DNA from: Flavobacteriaceae bacterium UBA6231
Lineage (GTDB): Bacteria; Bacteroidota; Bacteroidia; Flavobacteriales; Flavobacteriaceae
Assembly: GCA_002441545.1 (NCBI GenBank)
Contig: DJWL01000065.1
Location: 251-32,988, forward strand
Reading direction: 5' to 3'
DNA: 32,738 bases
The position numbers and the translations under genes are program-made. Shown one piece after another: positions 1 through 7,440 of the stretch. Within the stretch, counting starts at the first letter, position 1; every line of letters starts with the position of its first letter. The notes under the pieces are model-generated. The model searched no databases. It worked only from the letters and a program-made list of their open reading frames with translations, and was not told the origin of the DNA.

Positions 1-197
1 ATAAAGGTCTTGGAGAAATGAATGCAGAACAACTTTGGGATACTACAATGAATCCTGAGTTTAGAATTTTAAGACAAGTTCAAATTGATAATGGTTCAGA
101 GGCAGATAGAATTTTCTCTATGCTTATGGGAGACGATGTGCCACCTCGTAGAGAGTTTATTGAGAAAAACGCTGTTTATGCAAAAATTGATGCTTAA
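1..197 (+). CDS. gyrB: DNA gyrase subunit B, C-terminal end (partial)
   Basis: This is the 3' end of a gene that enters from the left edge; the reading frame begins at base 3 and ends with TAA at 195-197, giving 64 residues. The segment contains KGLGEM followed by NAEQLWDTTMNPE and then the terminal motif LMGDDVPPRREFIEKNA. These are the conserved C-terminal TOPRIM and tail motifs of type IIA topoisomerase B subunits. GyrB supplies the ATPase and TOPRIM part of the A2B2 enzyme that introduces negative supercoils. ParE has a similar tail, but the nearby mdh-secDF order is the usual gyrB neighbourhood in Flavobacteriaceae, so GyrB is preferred. A hairpin terminator follows the stop codon. Confidence 0.9.
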   Translation, partial: KGLGEMNAEQLWDTTMNPEFRILRQVQIDNGSEADRIFSMLMGDDVPPRREFIEKNAVYAKIDA

Positions 198-238
198 TAC
201 AAGTGAAGTATTCTTCCCCAGAAGGAAAAAGTTTCATG

Positions 239-268
239 AAAGTCACTCTTTATTGGAGTGACTTTTTT
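239..268 (+). terminator. Rho-independent terminator of gyrB
   Basis: A 10-bp perfect stem (AAAGTCACTC at 239-248 with its complement at 256-265) with a 7-nt loop runs into a T tract. It lies 41 bases after the gyrB stop and directly before the stop codon of the minus-strand gene. The minus-strand side lacks a clean T run, so it mainly serves gyrB. Confidence 0.85.
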
Positions 269-1037
269 ATTTTCCACCATTTGCTTGTAAATCAGCAAGG
301 CATTGTGAATCTAGTTGAGGGATGCTATTTGAACCAAGCATGTTTCCAATTCCTGACCCAAATTCTGATGCCCAATACATCAAACAAGTATCAACGTTGC
401 AATGCTTTTCATGATCCAGGTCTTCGTGAGAACTTTGCATGGGCGACCCAAAATTTGTCAAACCTAAAATATGGCAAAATTCATGTTCTATAACTGTGGT
501 TTCCAATAGATCTCTTGGAGGCTCAAAATTGTTATTGCTAAAATCATGAACGGTATTTTCAAAAATCACAAACGACGTATTTCTATAGGCGGTTCCTATT
601 ATAGAACTAGTATCTGTATTTTGGTCTGATTCACCATCAGTGAAAAAAGCCCAAACTGCAATTTGGGAAGCTGTATTATATGCTGTTCTGTTAGCATCTT
701 CAATATCGCGGATATCTTCTATAGAGTATTGTAATTTATCAGGCGATACTATTGATCTAGTTTGTACACTTACACCATTAGGTTTATAGGTTCTTGCCTT
801 AATGAAATTTACAAAATTATTAATGGCAGTTTGTGTAGGAGCATACCCTTCAACATAAACAACTTCAATAACCATGGAAGTGAACGTGTCATCCGATAAA
901 AGATCATGGGCAGATGAACCTGTTTGCTTTTTATTGTTAACAGTGATATTTTGTTCGCTATCATTTAATTCACTTCTAGAACAACCATAAAGTAAAAAAG
1001 CAAAAAGTATGATTCTTATTGTAGTTTTAAGTCTCAT
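267..1037 (-). CDS. Metzincin-like zinc metallopeptidase lipoprotein
   Basis: A 256-residue protein with a lipoprotein signal (hydrophobic residues 7-18, lipobox LYGC with Cys19), so probably anchored at the envelope. Residues 185-192 read HEFCHILG, the HExxHxxG zinc site of metzincin peptidases, and residues 212-220 read HCNVDTCLM, matching the HCx4CxM element of archaemetzincins. In true archaemetzincins the two parts are continuous (HExxHxxGxxHCx4CxM). Here about 17 residues, including His204 and His209, are inserted between them, so the third zinc ligand is uncertain: His212 is my preferred candidate. Residues 242-248 (LDSQCLA) resemble the C-terminal cysteine region, but the second CxxC cysteine is absent. 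The gene is monocistronic and divergent from the DUF6588 gene. The family is clear at the level of a zinc peptidase; the substrate is unknown. Confidence 0.75.
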   Translation of the reverse strand: MRLKTTIRIILFAFLLYGCSRSELNDSEQNITVNNKKQTGSSAHDLLSDDTFTSMVIEVVYVEGYAPTQTAINNFVNFIKARTYKPNGVSVQTRSIVSPDKLQYSIEDIRDIEDANRTAYNTASQIAVWAFFTDGESDQNTDTSSIIGTAYRNTSFVIFENTVHDFSNNNFEPPRDLLETTVIEHEFCHILGLTNFGSPMQSSHEDLDHEKHCNVDTCLMYWASEFGSGIGNMLGSNSIPQLDSQCLADLQANGGK

Positions 1038-1086
1038 TTAATGTACATATTAAATATAAATTAGATGTTATTGACAGCATATTTAA

Positions 1087-1109
1087 CAAATATATCATTT
1101 TAAATGATA
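1087..1109 (-). promoter_or_regulatory. Candidate promoter -7 box with overlapping palindrome
   Basis: On the minus strand 1094-1087 reads TATATTTG, a match to the Bacteroidota -7 consensus TAnnTTTG, about 50 bases before the ATG of the metallopeptidase gene. A 17-base palindrome (8-bp arms around one base, 1093-1109) overlaps the upstream edge of the box, where a repressor or activator could sit. No clear -33 TTG is visible, and such AT-rich strings also occur by chance. The rest of the 1038-1308 gap is AT-rich without further visible structure. Confidence 0.35.
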
Positions 1110-1279
1110 ATGAATAAATAGAATTATTTTAAGTATTCATAATTTATTAAATTTAAATATAAGGCAAAAACAATGTATTTGTAATATTTTTATGTAGGTA
1201 TTTATTTTCCTAATATTGTTTTAAAATCGATGAAGTGTAAAATAAATACGTCAAAATGTAATTTATTAAATTATTTTTA

Positions 1280-1287
1280 TATATTTG
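1280..1287 (+). promoter_or_regulatory. Candidate -7 box for the DUF6588 gene
   Basis: TATATTTG matches TAnnTTTG exactly and leaves a short leader before the ATG at 1309. A TTG that could be taken as an upstream start codon (1285-1287) is part of this box, which argues against that start. No -33 TTG is visible at the expected distance. Confidence 0.4.
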
Positions 1288-1308
1288 TTAAACCAAATTT
1301 ACCTTGAA

Positions 1309-2325
1309 ATGAAAAAGATAACCTTATTTGTGTTGCTATGTATAGCAACAATTTCTGCGAAAGCACAAAATGATTTAGACGTATTACTTGCGGCTGGGAT
1401 AGATGATGCCCAACACTTTGCAAATGACTATTTAGCACCAGGAACCAATGGTTTGATGTACAGTATGAATGCCAACTGGTTTAATACAGCTGATGCAAAA
1501 CCCTTAGGTGGGTTTGAAATTTCTGTTATAGCAAATGCAGCAACGGTAAGTAATGCAGATAAATCGTTTTTGATGAATACTGATTTATATAATAATGTTG
1601 CTTTTGCTCAAGGTGGAAGTCAGCAAATGGTTTCTAGTGTTTTAGGAGAAAACAATCCGGATGTTGTTGTTGAAGTAACCTACGATGATCCTATTTTTGG
1701 TCAACAAACAGAACAAATAACACTACCAAATGGTATTGGAAATTCTAGTGCTAATTTATTGCCTACAGCTTTCATACAAGGTGCTTTAGGTTTAAGTAAA
1801 GGCATCGAAGTAAAAGCGCGTTTTGTACCAAAAATAAATACTAATGATGTTGATATAAGTATGTACGGAGCTGGTTTACAAGTTGAGTTTACAAAATGGT
1901 TACCTGCAGATAAATTATTACCGGTGGCTATTTCTGGTTTAGTGGCTTATTCACATTTAGATGGTACTTATGATTTGTCAGAGTCTTCTGGAATAAGTGG
2001 AGAAAATCAACGATTAGAATCGTCTATTAATACTTGGCTGTTTCAATTAATAGCTTCAACTAAATTACCGGTTATTAATTTTTATGGAGGTCTTGGGTAT
2101 ATTAATGGAAAATCAGATTCAGATTTACTTGGAACTTACAGGGTTTCAAATGGATTTTTAACAACAGAGGATATTGTTGATCCATTTTCAGTATCTAGTA
2201 AAGTATCAGGGGCAAGAGGAACTGTTGGAACCAAGTTGAAATTAGGCTTTTTCAGACTGAATGCAGAGTACCATTTGGCCAAATTTAATGCTTTTTCAGT
2301 TGGTATCAATTTTGGATTTAGATAA
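1309..2325 (+). CDS. DUF6588 family exported protein
   Basis: From the ATG at 1309 the protein has 338 residues and starts with a typical Sec signal peptide (MKK, hydrophobic core, cleavage near AKA-Q at residues 19-20). I chose this start because the in-frame TTG at 1285 falls in a promoter-like box and would put eight extra residues in front of the signal peptide. The mature part begins QNDLDVLLAAGIDDAQHFAN and continues with alternating aromatic and hydrophobic strands, ending in an NFGF-type strand, which suggests an outer-membrane or periplasmic beta-rich protein. The pattern matches what I remember of DUF6588 proteins of Bacteroidota, whose function is unknown. It is monocistronic, with a strong terminator downstream. 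Confidence 0.7.
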   Translation: MKKITLFVLLCIATISAKAQNDLDVLLAAGIDDAQHFANDYLAPGTNGLMYSMNANWFNTADAKPLGGFEISVIANAATVSNADKSFLMNTDLYNNVAFAQGGSQQMVSSVLGENNPDVVVEVTYDDPIFGQQTEQITLPNGIGNSSANLLPTAFIQGALGLSKGIEVKARFVPKINTNDVDISMYGAGLQVEFTKWLPADKLLPVAISGLVAYSHLDGTYDLSESSGISGENQRLESSINTWLFQLIASTKLPVINFYGGLGYINGKSDSDLLGTYRVSNGFLTTEDIVDPFSVSSKVSGARGTVGTKLKLGFFRLNAEYHLAKFNAFSVGINFGFR

Positions 2326-2397
2326 TGAACAAAAAACTTAGGTTTTTGTAAAAATATTGAGTTTAGTTTTAGTTAGTTTTTTTATTTGAATTAGTCG

Positions 2398-2431
2398 AAA
2401 AAAGTGCAAGATAAACCTTGCACTTTTTTAT
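2398..2431 (+). terminator. Rho-independent terminator after the DUF6588 gene
   Basis: AAAAAAGTGCAAG (2398-2410) pairs with CTTGCACTTTTTT (2417-2429) around a 6-nt loop, and the 3' arm merges into a T tract. It separates the DUF6588 gene from mdh. Confidence 0.85.
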
Positions 2432-2449
2432 TTAAACCATTATTATTTG
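2418..2449 (+). promoter_or_regulatory. Weak candidate promoter of mdh
   Basis: TTG at 2418-2420, inside the 3' arm of the preceding terminator, lies 20 bases before TATTATTTG (2441-2449). The latter is a -7 box with one extra spacer base (TA-N3-TTTG). If used, the leader would be about 45 bases long. Confidence 0.25.
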
Positions 2450-2494
2450 TAATTTTACATTCTTTAAAAAAACACATATTAAACAAAATAAATT

Positions 2495-3421
2495 ATGAAA
2501 GTAACAGTAGTTGGAGCTGGGGCAGTTGGTGCAAGTTGTGCAGAATACATTGCCATTAAAAATTTCGCTTCAGAAGTGGTTTTATTAGACATTAAAGAAG
2601 GATATGCTGAAGGAAAAGCAATGGATTTAATGCAAACAGCTTCATTAAACGGATTTGATACAAAAATAACAGGGATTACTAATGACTATAGTAAAACAGC
2701 AAACAGCGATATTTGTATTATTACTTCAGGAATTCCTCGTAAACCAGGAATGACTCGTGAAGAATTAATTGGCATTAATGCCGGTATTGTTAAAAATGTA
2801 TCATCTAGTTTAATTGCATATTCACCAAATACAATTATGATTGTAGTAAGTAACCCAATGGATACAATGGCTTACTTAGTACATAAATCAACAAGTTTAC
2901 CAAAGCATAAAATTATTGGAATGGGCGGAGCTTTAGACTCAGCTCGTTTTAAATACAGGTTAGCAGAAGCGTTAGAAGGACCAATAAGCGATGTAGACGG
3001 AATGGTGATTGGAGGCCATAGTGATACAGGTATGATTCCATTAACACGTTTGGCAACAAGAAATGGAGTTCCGGTTTTTCAATTTTTATCAGAAGATAGA
3101 TTGAATACCGTAAAAGAAGACACTAAAGTTGGAGGTGCAACACTTACAAAACTTTTAGGAACTTCAGCATGGTATGCTCCAGGAGCAGCAGTATCATCAA
3201 TGGTTCAAGCTATTGCTTGTGATCAAAAGAAAATGTTCCCATGTTCTGTCATGTTAGAAGGTGAATACGGATTGAATGATATTTGCCTTGGTGTTCCAGT
3301 AATTTTAGGTAAGAATGGAATTGAAAAAATTGTAAATATTGAGCTTAATCAAGCTGAGAAAGACAATATGATATCAAGTGCTGAAGCCGTTAAAAGTGTT
3401 AATGATTTATTAGAATTATAA
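2495..3421 (+). CDS. mdh: Malate dehydrogenase
   Basis: A 308-residue LDH/MDH superfamily enzyme that interconverts malate and oxaloacetate with NAD in the TCA cycle. The Rossmann glycine motif GAGAVG is at residues 7-12, and Asp32 at the end of the second strand indicates NAD rather than NADP use. The substrate-binding arginines lie in PRKPGMTR (Arg82, Arg88) and at Arg151. Asn120 is in VSNPMD, and the catalytic histidine is His175 in GGHSDTG. The usual motif is GGHGD, so a serine replaces the second glycine; I believe this is common in flavobacterial Mdh. The length is normal for the LDH-like MDH group. It is flanked by terminators on both sides and so probably transcribed alone. Confidence 0.97.
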   Translation: MKVTVVGAGAVGASCAEYIAIKNFASEVVLLDIKEGYAEGKAMDLMQTASLNGFDTKITGITNDYSKTANSDICIITSGIPRKPGMTREELIGINAGIVKNVSSSLIAYSPNTIMIVVSNPMDTMAYLVHKSTSLPKHKIIGMGGALDSARFKYRLAEALEGPISDVDGMVIGGHSDTGMIPLTRLATRNGVPVFQFLSEDRLNTVKEDTKVGGATLTKLLGTSAWYAPGAAVSSMVQAIACDQKKMFPCSVMLEGEYGLNDICLGVPVILGKNGIEKIVNIELNQAEKDNMISSAEAVKSVNDLLEL

Positions 3422-3449
3422 ATTCAATAATTTAAAATATATATTTATG

Positions 3450-3481
3450 TAAAGACTGTAGAAATACAGTCTTTATTTTTA
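3450..3481 (+). terminator. Rho-independent terminator of mdh
   Basis: AAAGACTGTA (3451-3460) pairs perfectly with TACAGTCTTT (3465-3474) around a GAAA tetraloop, followed by ATTTTT. The T-rich end overlaps the promoter box of the next gene. Confidence 0.88.
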
Positions 3482-3487
3482 TATTTG
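3480..3487 (+). promoter_or_regulatory. Candidate -7 box, possibly giving a leaderless mRNA
   Basis: TATATTTG matches TAnnTTTG and sits only four bases before the ATG at 3492. If it works as a -7 box, transcription would start at or next to the start codon. No -33 TTG is visible at the expected distance. Confidence 0.35.
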
Positions 3488-3491
3488 GCGC

Positions 3492-4121
3492 ATGAAAACA
3501 ACATGGTACTTTGGTGCTTTATTAATCCTATTTATCTCATTAGGTATTTATCAGAATCGTATTTCTGAACCTAATCAGGAAATCGTATTAAAATTTTCAG
3601 ATATTGACATAACATCTGATGAGGCTCAAAATGCAGTAGTGATTGTAAAAGAGCAATTACAAGACATAGGTGTTAATACAATCCAGGTACAAGAGCTAAA
3701 AGATGGGCAACTTAAAATAACCTATTATAGTTCTGTTAATATCGAAAGTGTTAAAAAAGCACTTTCAGATGGAAATCATATCGATATTGAATATGCTTCT
3801 AATAATCAATATGAAAATATTCCAAAATTCCCTTCAGATAAAAAGACAAAAAATTATAAGCTTGATGTATTTGAAATCCATAAAGGCAATGATTTAGATT
3901 CAGGCTTAAATGGAAAGTTTGTTTTGAATTTAAAACAAGACTACGATAGATTTTATAATCCCAATGGCTACATATTTAATAATGAAGTTGATGCTAGACA
4001 TAATTCTGAAATTGTAAAAAAAGCATTAAAAATATTTAAAAATATTGCTATAGAAATAGATAATACTTCATGTAATATTCAAGAAGTTAGAGCAGGTCCA
4101 AACACTAATGGAATGGCTTAG
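3492..4121 (+). CDS. Unrecognised membrane-anchored protein with a SecD P1-like segment
   Basis: A 209-residue protein with one N-terminal hydrophobic segment (residues 5-20), predicted to anchor a soluble domain outside the cytoplasmic membrane. I do not recognise it by name. Residues 47-91 follow a helix-strand-helix pattern (EQLQDIGVNTIQVQELKDG, then LKITYYS, then VKKALSDG, then IDIEYAS). By eye this parallels the SecD P1 domain of the next gene (LRKRIDEFGVTSPNIQRLG, then ILVELPG, then ERATGLLQ, then LEFWDA). The C-terminal half (residues 110-209) is charged, with no motif I can name. The position directly upstream of secDF on the same strand is consistent with a link to that translocase, but the 165-base gap and weak similarity leave this as inference. 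Confidence 0.7.
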   Translation: MKTTWYFGALLILFISLGIYQNRISEPNQEIVLKFSDIDITSDEAQNAVVIVKEQLQDIGVNTIQVQELKDGQLKITYYSSVNIESVKKALSDGNHIDIEYASNNQYENIPKFPSDKKTKNYKLDVFEIHKGNDLDSGLNGKFVLNLKQDYDRFYNPNGYIFNNEVDARHNSEIVKKALKIFKNIAIEIDNTSCNIQEVRAGPNTNGMA

Positions 4122-4286
4122 GTTTAGTTAAACTTTAAAAAAATAAATATTTAACTTCTAAGCTATATCACTCAAGACGCTTACCAATAAAAATAATAGT
4201 TCAATTTAATTATAATACAAATTGTCAAATATAAAAATGGCCTTTAAATTAATTGACCAACAAATTTGACCAAAAACAAGACAAAA

Positions 4287-7268
4287 ATGCAAAATAAAGG
4301 ATTAGTAAAATTATTTGCAGTTTTATTCGGTTTAGTGAGCATTTACCAACTCTCTTTTACGTTTAAAGCGAATCAAATAGAAAAAAATGCAAAGGAAATT
4401 GCAGTTAATAAAATTCCAGACACAGAAGCTGATTACAGAGCTAAAAGAAGTAACGAAGAAGCCAATTATTTAGAATCAATTGCTACAGATACCGTTTTTA
4501 ATATAGGTATTGCAAAGTTCACTTATAACGAAGTGAAAGAAAAAGCAATGAACCTTGGTCTTGACCTTAAAGGTGGTATCAATGTAATTCTGCAAGTATC
4601 TGTAAAAGACATTTTAAAAGGATTAGCGAATGATACTAAAAATCCAATTTTTAATAAGGCTTTAGCAGATGCTTCCGAACTTCAAAAAAATAGTCAAAAC
4701 ACCTATTTAGAAGATTTCTTTAAGGCTTTCGATGCTATTAAAGGTGATACTAAATTAGCGTCTCCAGATATATTTTATACTAAGGCACTTGATGGTGAGA
4801 TAGATGGAAGTATGACTGATGAAGAAGTGAAACAAGTTATTCAAACAAAAATTGACGAATCAATAGTTTCGGCATTTGAAGTATTGCGTAAACGTATCGA
4901 TGAATTTGGTGTTACTTCACCAAATATTCAACGTTTGGGAACATCTGGAAGAATTCTAGTTGAATTACCAGGTGTTAAAGATGTTGAACGTGCAACAGGA
5001 TTATTACAAAGTACAGCACAATTAGAATTTTGGGATGCTTATAAAGGCGAACAATTCTTACCCTTTTTACAACAAGCCAATGAAGTTTTAAAAGGTATTG
5101 TAAATGCAAAACAAGAAATTCAAGAAGTTGAAGGGAATGATGAAGAAAATGCTACAGACTCTAAAATTGATGAACTTTTAGGAGATACCACTACAGATAC
5201 TACAGCTGTTGCTGTAAATCCTTTATTTGATTTAATTAGAGGGCAAGGGTATCCTGGAGGACCTGTGATAGCTAAATTTGAGATTAAAGACAAAGACAAG
5301 GTTGCTGAGTATTTAAACATGCCACAAGTAAGAGCATTACTTCCAGTGGAGCAACGTTATGTTAAATTTGCTTTTGGTAAACCAGAAAAAGATAGCGAAT
5401 TAATTGATTTATATGCATTGATTGGGAATAGAGATAATGTTCCAGAATTAAGTGGTGCTGTGGTTACAGATGCAAGAAATGCTTTTGGCCCAACAGGAAA
5501 ACCAACAGTCTCAATGCAAATGAATGCTAAAGGAGCAAAGATTTGGGAGGATATGACTGGTAGAGCATTTACTCAAGGATCTCAAATTGCTATTGTTTTA
5601 GATAATATAGTATATTCTGCTCCAGGTGTAACAACTGGACCAATTTCTGGTGGAAACTCTGAAATTTCAGGAAGTTTCACATTAAATGAAGCAGTCGATT
5701 TAGCAAACGTTTTACGTGCAGGTAAATTACCAGCTCGCGCAGATATCATTCAAAGTGAAGTTGTAGGACCATCATTAGGTCAAGAGGCAATTGATAATGG
5801 TAAGTTGTCATTTATGATAGCTTTAGCTTTAGTACTTGTTTGGATGATAGTTTATTATGGTAAAGCTGGTGGTTTCGCTGATATTGCTATGGTTTTGAAT
5901 ATCGTGTTGATTTTTGGTATTCTTTCAGGGTTAGGTGCGGTATTAACACTTCCTGGTATTGCAGGTATTGTACTTACTATTGGTATGTCTGTTGATGCCA
6001 ACGTAATTATTTATGAACGTATTAGGGAAGAGATAGCAAAAGGAAAAGGACAAAAAGAAGCTGTTCAAGATGGTTTTAGTAATGCTTTATCATCAATTTT
6101 AGATGCAAACATTACTACTGGATTAACAGCATTAATACTATTTGTTTTTGGTACGGGACCAATTAAAGGATTTGCTACCACGTTATTAATTGGTATTGGT
6201 ACATCATTATTTACTGCAATTTTTATCACAAGACTTTTAATTGATTGGTACGTTAATAGAGGTGGAAAATTAGATTTTTCAACAGCTTTAACAAAAAATC
6301 TTTTTAGAAATCTTAATATCGAATTCCTTAAAAAGCGTAAAGTTGCTTATATAGTATCTGGAACATTTATTTTAATAAGTTTAGGGTCATTGTTAACAGA
6401 AGGCTTAGACCAAGGTGTTGATTTTGTTGGAGGAAGAACGTATCAGGTGCGTTTTGCTCAAGATGTTAATGCTTCAGAAATTACAGCTACTTTATCTAAA
6501 GTTTTTGGAAGTGCTGATGCAAAAACTTTTGGTGAGGCCAATCAGTTAAAAATCACTACAAAATATAAAGTTAATGAAACAGGTGCTGAAGTTGATGAGC
6601 AAATAAGACTTGATTTATACAAAGCATTACAACCACATTTAGATGGGTTAACTTATGAAGATTTTATTAGTGATGCCGATACAAAAACAGTTGGATTAAT
6701 GAAGTATTATAAGGTAAGTCCAACTATTGCCGATGATATTAAACAAGCATCATTCTGGGCAATTTTAGGATCTTTAATTGTGGTATTCTTATATATCTTA
6801 TTGCGTTTCAAAAAATGGCAATTCTCTTTAGGTGCCGTATTAGCAGTGTTTCATGATGTGTTAATAGTTCTTGGAGTATTTTCATTAACATATAAGTTTT
6901 TGCCTTTTAGTATGGAAATTGACCAAGCCTTTATTGCAGCAATATTAACTGTAATTGGTTATTCATTGAATGATACCGTAATTGTTTTCGACCGAATTAG
7001 AGAATACCTTAATGAGCATACTTCTTGGAATTTTGATAAAGTAGTAAACGCTTCATTGAGCAGTACTTTAGGAAGAACATTAAATACATCATCAACAACC
7101 TTAGTTGTATTGTTAGCTATCTTTATTTTTGGTGGTGATTCTATCAGAGGATTTATGTTTGCATTGATTGTTGGTATTGTAGTTGGTACTTACTCATCAC
7201 TATTTATTGCAACACCTTTAATGTATGATACAATAGATAAAGCAGAAAAAAAGAAGAAAATTAACTAA
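4287..7268 (+). CDS. secDF: Protein translocase subunit SecDF (fused)
   Basis: A single 993-residue fusion of SecD and SecF, the proton-driven RND-type partner of SecYEG that pulls exported proteins across the membrane. After an N-terminal membrane segment (residues 5-25) comes the SecD motif LGLDLKGG (about residue 90), the large periplasmic P1 domain, and the SecD helices with GMSVDANVIIYERIREE (about 565-580). The SecF half starts near residue 685 with GVDFVGGRTY (about 709) and IGYSLNDTVIVFDRIRE (about 895). P1 carries an acidic low-complexity insertion at about residues 272-312 (EVEGNDEENATDS, DTTTDTT), which is probably a surface loop. The start is the ATG at 4287; an upstream in-frame TTG at 4266 adds only a lysine-rich stretch. 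Its terminator is at 7292. Confidence 0.97.
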   Translation: MQNKGLVKLFAVLFGLVSIYQLSFTFKANQIEKNAKEIAVNKIPDTEADYRAKRSNEEANYLESIATDTVFNIGIAKFTYNEVKEKAMNLGLDLKGGINVILQVSVKDILKGLANDTKNPIFNKALADASELQKNSQNTYLEDFFKAFDAIKGDTKLASPDIFYTKALDGEIDGSMTDEEVKQVIQTKIDESIVSAFEVLRKRIDEFGVTSPNIQRLGTSGRILVELPGVKDVERATGLLQSTAQLEFWDAYKGEQFLPFLQQANEVLKGIVNAKQEIQEVEGNDEENATDSKIDELLGDTTTDTTAVAVNPLFDLIRGQGYPGGPVIAKFEIKDKDKVAEYLNMPQVRALLPVEQRYVKFAFGKPEKDSELIDLYALIGNRDNVPELSGAVVTDARNAFGPTGKPTVSMQMNAKGAKIWEDMTGRAFTQGSQIAIVLDNIVYSAPGVTTGPISGGNSEISGSFTLNEAVDLANVLRAGKLPARADIIQSEVVGPSLGQEAIDNGKLSFMIALALVLVWMIVYYGKAGGFADIAMVLNIVLIFGILSGLGAVLTLPGIAGIVLTIGMSVDANVIIYERIREEIAKGKGQKEAVQDGFSNALSSILDANITTGLTALILFVFGTGPIKGFATTLLIGIGTSLFTAIFITRLLIDWYVNRGGKLDFSTALTKNLFRNLNIEFLKKRKVAYIVSGTFILISLGSLLTEGLDQGVDFVGGRTYQVRFAQDVNASEITATLSKVFGSADAKTFGEANQLKITTKYKVNETGAEVDEQIRLDLYKALQPHLDGLTYEDFISDADTKTVGLMKYYKVSPTIADDIKQASFWAILGSLIVVFLYILLRFKKWQFSLGAVLAVFHDVLIVLGVFSLTYKFLPFSMEIDQAFIAAILTVIGYSLNDTVIVFDRIREYLNEHTSWNFDKVVNASLSSTLGRTLNTSSTTLVVLLAIFIFGGDSIRGFMFALIVGIVVGTYSSLFIATPLMYDTIDKAEKKKKIN

Positions 7269-7291
7269 CTCAATTTTTCTTTAATTAGAAG

Positions 7292-7326
7292 AGCCTGTCG
7301 CCTTTTTGGAGACAGGCTTTTTTGTT
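7292..7326 (+). terminator. Rho-independent terminator of secDF
   Basis: AGCCTGTC (7292-7299) pairs with GACAGGCT (7311-7318), loop of 11 bases, then a run of T residues. It is one of the most GC-rich spots in this intergenic region. Confidence 0.88.
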
Positions 7327-7382
7327 TTATTTATTAAAAAATATATAATTAATATCACATACAACACTAGTCTATTTTTATA

Positions 7383-7390
7383 TACATTTG
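7383..7390 (+). promoter_or_regulatory. Candidate -7 box for the ATP-grasp/GNAT unit
   Basis: TACATTTG matches TAnnTTTG and lies 50 bases before the TTG start of the ATP-grasp gene. No -33 TTG at 19-21 bases upstream is visible. Confidence 0.35.
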
Positions 7391-7440
7391 CTTAAAATTT
7401 AGAAGCATCAAATCATTTATAAACCACTAATACTTTCCAG

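Noticed and set aside
203..493. Open frame on the plus strand after gyrB.
   Set aside because: It spans the gyrB terminator and lies antisense to the metallopeptidase coding end; its product has no recognisable features.
1285..1308. Upstream TTG start for the DUF6588 gene.
   Set aside because: The TTG is the end of a consensus -7 box, and the ATG at 1309 gives a standard signal peptide.
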